Origin: Candidatus Wallbacteria bacterium
Lineage (GTDB): Bacteria > Muiribacteriota > JAQTZZ01
Assembly: GCA_028711905.1 (NCBI GenBank)
Contig: JAQTRI010000079.1
Location: forward strand, 1-11,262
DNA: 11,262 nt
Direction: 5' to 3'
Of the stretch, positions 6,124 to 11,262 are shown piece by piece. How positions within the stretch are numbered: the stretch's first letter is position 1; the number at the start of each line of letters is the position of its first letter. The position numbers and the translations under genes are program-made. Below the pieces are notes generated by a model. That model had not been told where the DNA came from. It was given only the letters and a program-made list of their open reading frames with translations, and made no database searches.

Positions 6124-7467
6124 TCATTTACCTATACAGAACCGGGAAAAGATTCCATCCAGCACATCCTCGGCTGTGATCTCTCCAAGGATCGAGCGCA
6201 GGTTGAATAAGGCCTGTTTCAGTTCAGAGCAAACCAGATCCATTGTGCGCCCCTGGGAAAGCATCTCACCGGCACTGCTCAAAGCGCTCCGGGCGTGTTC
6301 CAGTTCATATTGCTGTCTGGCGTTGACCATTATGGCGCTCTCTTCCCTGCGATCAAAGAATCCACGCAGGCAGTTCTCCAGGCACGACTGAAAATCCGCC
6401 AGCCCTTCCCCGGTTTTAAGGGATATCCTGTATCCGGAAGTTCCTTCGCGGGAGGCCTCTTCCGTCAAATCGATCTTATTGACTATCTTCAGAACCTGCT
6501 TGCCTTCGTAAGAGGAAAAACCATCCCAGTCAGGATTTTCCGAGGATAAAACCAGGAGAATCAGGTCGGCTCCATCGAGCAGAATCCTGGCCCGGCCAAT
6601 GCCTTTGGCTTCAGCGCTTTCTCCGGCTTCCCTGAGACCGGCCGTATCCACAAGCCTGACCGGCAATCCGTTGAATAGAGTGTCGCATTCTATATAATCT
6701 CGCGTTGTGCCGGGAGTCGAATCGACAATTGCGCGGTCTGACCCGCACAAAAAGTTAAAAAGCGTGGATTTTCCGGCATTAGGCGGCCCGGCAATCACAA
6801 CAAACACTCCTTCTGTGCATACCTTACGGAACACGGCTCCCGCAAGGATCTGACTGACATCATCTCCAGCTTTACGAATCCTTTCCATAAACCAGTCTGC
6901 CGGCACTTCTTCGATTCCCTCTTCAGGAAAGTCCAAAAGCGCTTCAGCGCGTGCCGTCATCTCCATCAGAAGTTCCTTCAAATCCTGAAGCCTGGAACTC
7001 AGTGCCCCTCTCAATTGTGCTAATGCTGTGCGGTATGCATACTCGTTCCCGGCCCTGATCAGTTCATCAATGGCCTCTGCCTTGACAAGATCAATCTTGC
7101 CGTTGGCAAAAGCCCTCCTGCTGAATTCTCCCGGCTCAGCCAGCCTGATCCCGTTTTCAGTCAGCAGATCCAGGATCATCTTCCTGCATATGGCGCCTCC
7201 ATGGCAGGTGATTTCAACAGTATCCTCTCCTGTGAAAGTCCTGGGCGATTTCATCACATGCAGCAGAACTTCATCAATAACAGTCGTACCTGAGCGGAGA
7301 TGTCCATAATGTATCTTGAAATTTCCGAATTTCCTGACTGTTTCGCCGTTTTTGCGGAAAAAAATCTTCCCGGCTACGGCAAGAGCCTCAGGCCCGGAAA
7401 TCCTGATCAGGCTGATAGCACCTGGGCTGCCGGCCGTTGCACATGCTGCTATGGTGTCACTGATCAT
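6124..7467 (-). CDS. mnmE: tRNA uridine-5-carboxymethylaminomethyl modification GTPase MnmE
   Basis: MnmE (TrmE), with MnmG, modifies the wobble uridine U34 of certain tRNAs. This 447-residue copy has the normal length and all hallmarks. The N-terminal tetrahydrofolate-binding domain is at ~1-118. A helical domain flanks an inserted G domain, whose motifs are G1 GPPNAGKS 227-234, G2 TTRD 254-257, G3 DTAG 274-277, G4 NKID 330-333 and a G5-like SLKTGEG at 349-355. The C-terminal F-C-I-G-K contains the conserved catalytic cysteine C444. ATG7467 starts inside the end of jag, an 11-bp overlap that keeps the jag-mnmE coupling found in many bacteria. The usual partner mnmG does not follow, and the TPR pair occupies that place. 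Identification is secure. Confidence 0.98.
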   Translation of the reverse strand: MISDTIAACATAGSPGAISLIRISGPEALAVAGKIFFRKNGETVRKFGNFKIHYGHLRSGTTVIDEVLLHVMKSPRTFTGEDTVEITCHGGAICRKMILDLLTENGIRLAEPGEFSRRAFANGKIDLVKAEAIDELIRAGNEYAYRTALAQLRGALSSRLQDLKELLMEMTARAEALLDFPEEGIEEVPADWFMERIRKAGDDVSQILAGAVFRKVCTEGVFVVIAGPPNAGKSTLFNFLCGSDRAIVDSTPGTTRDYIECDTLFNGLPVRLVDTAGLREAGESAEAKGIGRARILLDGADLILLVLSSENPDWDGFSSYEGKQVLKIVNKIDLTEEASREGTSGYRISLKTGEGLADFQSCLENCLRGFFDRREESAIMVNARQQYELEHARSALSSAGEMLSQGRTMDLVCSELKQALFNLRSILGEITAEDVLDGIFSRFCIGK

Positions 7468-8149
7468 ATCCCTGGCGACGGCTGGTTTGTCTGTTGCGCG
7501 GGGAGATAACTACTTTACGGTAAGGGTCATCGCCTTTGCTGAAAGTCGTAACATGCGGATTGTTCTTCAGTGTCATGTGAATAATGCGCCGCTCGCGGCT
7601 TGACATGGGTTCCAGCTCAACATTTTTGCCCCGCTCTCTGACCCGTTGAGCCAGTTTCACCGACAGATCCTGCAGGCTTTTTTCGCGCATGTTCCTGTAG
7701 TTTTCGATATCAAGGTTATAAAACACCTTTTCTTCGCGGCCCCTGTTGAGATAGATATTCAGGAGATACTGCAATGCGTTAAGTGTCTGGCCTCTTTTTC
7801 CGATGATTACCCCGGCATCTTCTGAATCGATCTTGATCGTATAACCGTTCTTATCCCTGAACCTGGTCAGCGTAATACCGGCAACAGACATTCCACCCAG
7901 CACATTGCGCAGAAAATCGGCGGCTTTATCGAAATTTTCATCCGTGTGGAGTATCTCTTCCACAACATTGTCGGCTTCGGCATCGCCCTTCCTGCCAACC
8001 TTGACCACTGCATCGCGCGCTCCGATACCGAATAGTCCCTTGCTGCCGTTCTCGACAACTTCGATCAAGGCATTTTCTCTTGTTATGCCCAGCTCGGCTA
8101 AGCCCCTGATAACGGCTTCGTCTACAGTTTTAGCGGTAAAAGTGATCAT
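7457..8149 (-). CDS. jag: Jag / KhpB (EloR) family RNA-binding protein
   Basis: This 230-residue cytoplasmic RNA-binding protein has the three standard parts. The Jag_N domain is at ~1-51 (SKGLFGIGARDAVV). A KH domain at ~75-150 has the G-x-x-G loop G117-K-R-G120. An R3H domain at ~155-217 has the R-x3-H signature R187/H191 in RERRIIH. In Firmicutes the homologue (KhpB/EloR) pairs with KhpA and affects cell elongation and division through RNA binding. Its conserved place next to yidC is the reason for the name SpoIIIJ-associated. The start ATG overlaps the yidC stop by 4 bp (ATGA). The C-terminal basic tail after R3H is short. Confidence 0.96.
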   Translation of the reverse strand: MITFTAKTVDEAVIRGLAELGITRENALIEVVENGSKGLFGIGARDAVVKVGRKGDAEADNVVEEILHTDENFDKAADFLRNVLGGMSVAGITLTRFRDKNGYTIKIDSEDAGVIIGKRGQTLNALQYLLNIYLNRGREEKVFYNLDIENYRNMREKSLQDLSVKLAQRVRERGKNVELEPMSSRERRIIHMTLKNNPHVTTFSKGDDPYRKVVISPRNRQTSRRQGYDQ

Positions 8150-9705
8150 TTTCCTTTTTCTCCTTTGCGCGCTTCACGCGGGTTTTTCACCTGTCCGGAA
8201 GACATGCGCTTTGCAATGGCCTGCTGTTCAATCACCCCGAGGAGGTTGGACACGAACCAGTAAAGCACGACACCGGCCGCCAGAGCCTTGGCAAAGAAAA
8301 ACATCATCACAGGCATGATCATCATCATGCTTTGCTGCTGTGGATCGGTGCTCGGCATGTTTTTCTGCTGATAAAACATGGTGACAGCGACGAGAATGGG
8401 CAGAAAAAGCGTCGGGTCGGCAAGTGCCAGGTCCGGAATCCAGAGAAAGCTTTCGCCTTTCAGGTCAATAGAGATTCTCAGCACAGTGAAAAGGGCGAAA
8501 AGTATGGGTAATTGAACCAGGATCGGAAGGCACCCTCCGAACGGGTTCACTTTGTGATCCTTATATACATTCATGATTTCCGCGTTTAACTTCTGCGGGT
8601 CATTCTTATGCCTGTCCCTGAGGCTGTTGATAATGGGCTGGACTTTCTTCATCTCTTCCATGGATCGAGTCTGTTTGATGGTCAAAGGGTGCAACAGAAT
8701 CTTGATTACAACAGTCAGCAGAATGATGGCAATGCCCCAGTTGCTGGTAAAGCGATAGAAAAACCGCAGCCCTACCATCAGAACCTGGGCGATGGATGAA
8801 AAGAAACCGTAACTGATAAGTTCCTGCGCATGAAGATCCTGCAGAAGCTCCCGATCGTTCGGGCCGCAGAACACCGTAAACTCCACCTCCCGGAGTGTGG
8901 AAAAATTCAATCTGATGTTAACACCGTCTTTCTGCACTTTGTAATTTTTATAAAGCTCTGAGAGCAGGGAAAGCGTCTTCTTAGCATCATGCTGTCCACT
9001 CAGAATCGCATCACGGGCAAGGATATCGTCCTGACTCAAACCTGCGGGTTCGATCCTTACTGAAAGAGGGGGGCGCGCAGGCAGAATCGTCAGGTTGTAG
9101 TAATCAGCGATCAGCGAATAAAACGGTGACGAGTTTCCCGGGTCTGTGGACAGGGCTTTTTTCAGATTGAGTGCCTGTCGTTTCTCGCCAAACCATGAAA
9201 ACTGCAGCTGCCCTGGAACTTCGCTGCCGGAAAGCGGATTGGCGGCAGGAGAAAGATATGGCCCGATAACAAGCGCGGCTTCCCCGTTGACTGAAAGGGG
9301 CTCGATGCTGCTGCGAAAGTAGTATTTGTCGCGAATGAACCTGTACTGCCTGCGGAAACCGGCGTTTATAAGGTTCACAATTATCTCGTCACCAACAACC
9401 TCGCCCTTGTCATACGAGAACTGCTGCAATTCGCCCTTGCTGTAAATCAGTCCGACCCCGCTTCCCTGAACCGGGGTGGAGGGCAGCAGATCGGTTTTAA
9501 ACTTGCGGTTTCCCAGGAAGAAACGACTGATTCGACCGCTGGCGGCCTCGATTTCCACGATGTTTTCACCGTTCTCCACCTGGATGAAATCAACGGTTCC
9601 GTTCAGGTCCACATCCCTGACAATAAAACCGAACGAACCGGCAATCAATTGCGTGTGTACAATAAATATCAAAAGCGGGAAAATATGGCTCAGTTGTATT
9701 CTCAT
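8146..9705 (-). CDS. yidC: Membrane protein insertase YidC
   Basis: YidC inserts and folds inner-membrane proteins, alone or with SecYEG. The copy is 519 residues, the size of diderm YidC. An N-terminal hydrophobic anchor (~8-23) and a large beta-rich extracytoplasmic domain (~25-300) precede the five-helix insertase core. Core motifs are N322-W-G-I-A-I, H-P-L-T-I-K-Q at 339-345, N-P-F-G-G-C-L-P at 387-394 and A-G-V-V-L-Y-W at 477-483. K335 stands where E. coli has the groove arginine R366; lysine occurs there in many family members. The tail is basic, as expected for ribosome contact. Just after the anchor, D31-V-D-L-N-G-T-V-D39 resembles an EF-hand or FG-GAP calcium loop. This is uncommon for YidC. 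The ATG overlaps the yidD stop by 4 bp, and the stop overlaps jag by 4 bp. Confidence 0.97.
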   Translation of the reverse strand: MRIQLSHIFPLLIFIVHTQLIAGSFGFIVRDVDLNGTVDFIQVENGENIVEIEAASGRISRFFLGNRKFKTDLLPSTPVQGSGVGLIYSKGELQQFSYDKGEVVGDEIIVNLINAGFRRQYRFIRDKYYFRSSIEPLSVNGEAALVIGPYLSPAANPLSGSEVPGQLQFSWFGEKRQALNLKKALSTDPGNSSPFYSLIADYYNLTILPARPPLSVRIEPAGLSQDDILARDAILSGQHDAKKTLSLLSELYKNYKVQKDGVNIRLNFSTLREVEFTVFCGPNDRELLQDLHAQELISYGFFSSIAQVLMVGLRFFYRFTSNWGIAIILLTVVIKILLHPLTIKQTRSMEEMKKVQPIINSLRDRHKNDPQKLNAEIMNVYKDHKVNPFGGCLPILVQLPILFALFTVLRISIDLKGESFLWIPDLALADPTLFLPILVAVTMFYQQKNMPSTDPQQQSMMMIMPVMMFFFAKALAAGVVLYWFVSNLLGVIEQQAIAKRMSSGQVKNPREARKGEKGK

Positions 9706-9929
9706 GGCACCGGGTCATAGCCTCCAGGGTTGAACGGATGGCAGCGCATTATTCTTTTGGCGCCCAGCATAACACCACGGACTGCGCCATAGCGCAATAT
9801 GGCCTGTTTAGTGTATTCTGAACACGAGGGGAAAAATCTGCATGTGTTCGGAAGAAAACCGGATAACTTCTGGTACATACCGATCAATCCCAGAATCAGC
9901 TTTTCAAATATGCCTGAAAAAAGTCTCAA
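9702..9929 (-). CDS. yidD: Membrane protein insertion efficiency factor YidD
   Basis: This is a small 75-residue protein of the YidD (DUF37) family, which associates with the inner membrane and helps YidC-dependent insertion. The family signature is complete: C-R-F-F-P-S-C-S-E-Y at 30-39 and C-H-P-F-N-P-G-G-Y-D-P-V-P at 63-75, with three conserved cysteines. The N terminus is amphipathic or hydrophobic, as expected. The start is a TTG at 9929, because no ATG exists between the upstream in-frame stop (9957-9959) and the conserved region. A GGAT lies 7 nt before it. The gene begins 26 bp inside the end of rnpA, so its translation probably depends on ribosomes finishing rnpA. It ends in a 4-bp overlap with yidC. 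Confidence 0.95.
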   Translation of the reverse strand: MRLFSGIFEKLILGLIGMYQKLSGFLPNTCRFFPSCSEYTKQAILRYGAVRGVMLGAKRIMRCHPFNPGGYDPVP

Positions 9930-10205
9930 ATTCCTTATCCAGTTGCCAATAATCCGCTAGCAGGCTTTCAGGCCCGCGCGGCAAAACGATCATTGCTCCA
10001 TTTGCGCGCTTTCGCAAAAAAATATCGCGTATTTTTCGACGGAAGCGATTGCGCCTCACAGCGCATCCCATTTTTTTTTTACCGGAATCCCCAGAAGCGG
10101 TACAGAGTCGGGTAAATAGAAAAAACGCAGGAATCTTCCGTATCCCTTGATTCCATTGTCAAAAACCTGTGAAAAATCTTTTCTGGCGCTTAAGGAAAAC
10201 CACAT
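9904..10205 (-). CDS. rnpA: RNase P protein component, split by a -1 frame change at an A10 run
   Basis: RnpA is the protein subunit of RNase P, which matures tRNA 5' ends. The gene was found by hand because neither frame alone is long. From ATG10205, one base after the rpmH stop, the first frame gives 49 residues (MWFSLSARKDFSQVF... to GIPVKKK) and hits TGA at 10056-10058. The -1 frame continues from the A-run at 10071-10080 with MGCAVRRNRFRRKIRDIF and ends at TGA 9904-9906. Joined, GIPVKKKMGCAVRRNR aligns without a gap to the family pattern GxSVSKKxGxAVxRNR. The expected product is therefore exactly 100 residues, encoded by eleven A instead of ten. The N terminus is short for the family. 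The options are programmed -1 frameshifting, transcriptional slippage, a real mutation or a homopolymer sequencing error. The second half could also start at ATG10071. All conserved residues are intact, which argues against old decay. Confidence 0.85.
10050..10080 (-). other. Candidate slippery site and hairpin within rnpA
   Basis: On the minus strand ten A residues (10080-10071) contain A-AAA-AAA in the phase needed for a -1 slip. After a 5-nt spacer, TGCGC (10065-10061) pairs with GCGCA (10054-10050) around a 6-nt loop that holds the zero-frame TGA. Run, spacer and hairpin match the layout of bacterial -1 frameshift cassettes. The stem is only 5 bp, and a run of ten A also promotes RNA polymerase slippage. 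Confidence 0.45.
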
Positions 10206-10206
10206 C

Positions 10207-10341
10207 TCAGGCGCTGAGTTTCTTGCGTCCCTTAGCTCTGCGCCGACTGATCACATTGCTCCCGCCAGGAGTAGACATGCGAACCAGAAAACCGTGATCT
10301 TTTTTCCGTTTTCTCTTGTTGGGCTGATAGGTTCTTTTCAT
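10207..10341 (-). CDS. rpmH: Large ribosomal subunit protein bL34
   Basis: This is a complete 44-residue bL34, found by reading the minus strand by eye. It begins MKRTYQPNKRKRKK and continues through DHGFLVRMSTPGG and the basic block SRRRAKGRKKLSA. Length and sequence are typical of the family, which sits in the 50S subunit. The ATG at 10341 is preceded by AAGGAAAGAGGAG, a good ribosome binding site. It is the first gene of the minus-strand operon, and rnpA follows after one base, the classic pair. A strong promoter lies about 77 bp upstream of the start codon. Confidence 0.98.
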   Translation of the reverse strand: MKRTYQPNKRKRKKDHGFLVRMSTPGGSNVISRRRAKGRKKLSA

Positions 10342-10375
10342 TACGGGCTCCTCTTTCCTTGACTAAGGTATACAA

Positions 10376-10388
10376 ACGCCCAGGGCGT
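10376..10388 (-). repeat. Short palindrome in the rpmH leader
   Basis: ACGCCC, T, GGGCGT reads as a perfect 6-bp dyad in the predicted rpmH leader RNA, able to form a 5-bp hairpin with a CTG loop. No T-tract follows. Its role, if any, is unknown. Confidence 0.3.
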
Positions 10389-10403
10389 CACTGGTCAAAA
10401 TAA

Positions 10404-10455
10404 CCTGAAGTGGTGCAATCATACCCCTGATATGCTCAGGTGTCAATACTTCAGG
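10404..10455. repeat. Nested inverted repeats around the rpmH promoter
   Basis: On the + strand CCTGAAGT (10404-10411) and ACTTCAGG (10448-10455) form a perfect 8-bp outer dyad. CCTGA (10426-10430) and TCAGG (10436-10440) form an inner dyad within the promoter spacer. Together they bracket the region from the -35 to the predicted start of transcription. They could be operator half-sites, or form a hairpin that ends RND mRNA, since the minus-strand copy is followed by TTATTTTG. Confidence 0.5.
10418..10446 (-). promoter_or_regulatory. Sigma70-type promoter of the rpmH operon
   Basis: The -35 is a perfect TTGACA at 10446-10441. The -10 is TATGAT at 10423-10418, and the spacer is 17 nt. Transcription would start near 10411, leaving a leader of about 70 nt before rpmH. 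The -35 begins 5 bases after the RND stop codon. A strong constitutive promoter fits ribosomal-protein and RNase P demand, and would also drive yidC, mnmE and the downstream membrane genes. Confidence 0.82.
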
Positions 10456-11262
10456 ACACCGGTAACCGGCCCTTTTTTACTTCTTCTTCACCGAAAAAAT
10501 CGCTCGCCCAGGGAAACGCCTCGCGCATCAGCTGTTTCAGATCATCCACGACAATACACAGAGCAGGTACCAGAATCAGTGTGATCAGGGTGGAAAAAAC
10601 TATGCCGAATCCCAGTGAGATTGCCATCGGAATCATAAAGCGCGCCTCGCGTGACTGCTCGAAGATCATTGGAGCCAGTCCGCCGAAAGTAGTGAGCGTG
10701 GTCAGCAGGATCGGTCGGAAACGACGCATTCCAGCCCAATGCACGGCTTCTATCAGGGAAACTCCCTTATTCCGTTCTCTGTTGATGAAATCGATCATGA
10801 TCAGCGCATTGTTGATCACCACCCCTGCTAAGGCGACAATCCCCATCATGCTCATCAGGCTCAGAGGATATCCCATAGCCACATGCGCCATTACGGCCCC
10901 CACAATTCCGAATGGGATGCTGACCATGATGATTATCGGCTGTGCATAGCTGGAAAACGGTATCGCCAGAAGCGCATAAATACCGAGCAGTCCGACAATG
11001 AACCCGACTTTCAGGGAGTTCACGCCCTCGCGCAGGTCCTCCTGCCTGCCTCCGAATCCGTAACTCAATCCAGGATATTTTGCAAGCAGCCCGGGCATAA
11101 AATCCTGGAGTACTGATTTCAGCAGGTTCTCGCTTTCAGTCGGCGGAGTGACATTGGACCTGACCATGATGACACGCTTGCCATCTCGCCGCTCAATGGA
11201 TGTATACGCCCTTCCCCTTGAGACCGATGCGACTTCACGCAACGGCACATAGGTGCCGGCAG
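10451..11262 (-). CDS. RND-family transporter (AcrB/HAE1-like), C-terminal part
   Basis: The frame runs off the right edge; the visible ~269 residues are the C-terminal part of an RND pump of normally about 1000 residues. The end of the second periplasmic region is seen (Y-V-P-L-R-E-V-A and G-R-A-Y-T-S-I-E-R), followed by the last block of membrane helices. Typical RND residues include F-G-I-V-G-A-V, G-V-V-I-N-N-A-L-I-M-I-D, R-R-F-R-P-I-L-L-T-T-L-T-T and L-V-P-A-L. Such pumps export drugs, lipids or other compounds with a fusion protein and an outer-membrane channel, which are not in the window. The GTG at 11248 is internal and not a start. The stop TGA at 10451-10453 lies right before the rpmH promoter. 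Substrate unknown. Confidence 0.92.
   Translation of the reverse strand, partial: AGTYVPLREVASVSRGRAYTSIERRDGKRVIMVRSNVTPPTESENLLKSVLQDFMPGLLAKYPGLSYGFGGRQEDLREGVNSLKVGFIVGLLGIYALLAIPFSSYAQPIIIMVSIPFGIVGAVMAHVAMGYPLSLMSMMGIVALAGVVINNALIMIDFINRERNKGVSLIEAVHWAGMRRFRPILLTTLTTFGGLAPMIFEQSREARFMIPMAISLGFGIVFSTLITLILVPALCIVVDDLKQLMREAFPWASDFFGEEEVKKGRLPVS

Noticed and set aside
8146..9705. Lysine in place of the YidC groove arginine as a functional defect
   Set aside because: Lysine occurs at this position in many YidC proteins and keeps the positive charge, so it is not notable.
10367..10398. Second promoter for rpmH (TTGACC and TATACC)
   Set aside because: The spacer would be 20 nt, too long, and a consensus promoter lies just upstream.
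10342..10450. Replication origin or DnaA boxes next to rpmH
   Set aside because: rpmH often neighbours dnaA and oriC, but no TTATCCACA-like box and no dnaA is visible; an RND gene lies upstream instead.
11246..11248. GTG as start of the RND protein
   Set aside because: The frame stays open to the right edge, and the residues upstream (A-G-T-Y) continue the family match, so the gene is truncated by the window.

Overview
The window looks like chromosomal DNA from a diderm (Gram-negative-type) bacterium of moderate GC content. Support for a diderm comes from a YidC with a large extracytoplasmic domain and from an RND-type transporter. The core genes do not closely resemble those of the usual model organisms, so an uncultured or little-studied phylum is plausible, but I cannot assign a taxon from the sequence alone.

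Left part (1-2162, + strand): the end of a small hydrophobic membrane protein, then a PilC/GspF inner-membrane platform protein, then a type IV pilin-like prepilin with its own near-consensus sigma70 promoter and a strong rho-independent terminator. PilC and the pilin would work together in a type IV pilus or type II secretion-like machine.

Middle and right part (2164-10341, - strand): one very compact gene run read right to left. It starts with the classic block rpmH (L34), rnpA (RNase P protein), yidD, yidC, jag/khpB, mnmE. It then continues with almost no spacing into two tandem paralogous membrane-anchored TPR proteins, a PAP2/Aur1-like membrane phosphotransferase and a multi-pass protein resembling GT-C glycosyltransferases. 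Most junctions are 4-bp overlaps or gaps of about 1 bp, so this looks like a single operon of about 8.2 kb driven by a consensus promoter at 10418-10446. The first six genes serve translation, tRNA maturation and modification, and membrane-protein insertion. The last four look like an envelope or lipid-glycan module, and their attachment here is unusual.

The most striking point is rnpA. It is intact in sequence but split between two frames at a run of ten A residues. One extra A, or a -1 slip, restores a normal RnpA around its RNR signature. A short GC-rich hairpin lies 5 nt after the run, as in -1 frameshift cassettes, although a homopolymer sequencing error is the simplest alternative.

Far right (10451-11262, - strand): the C-terminal part of an RND (AcrB/HAE1-like) transporter that runs off the window. 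The rpmH promoter lies directly behind its stop codon inside nested inverted repeats. No rRNA, tRNA, CRISPR array, insertion sequence or phage gene was seen, and no gene-free stretch exceeds 300 bases.
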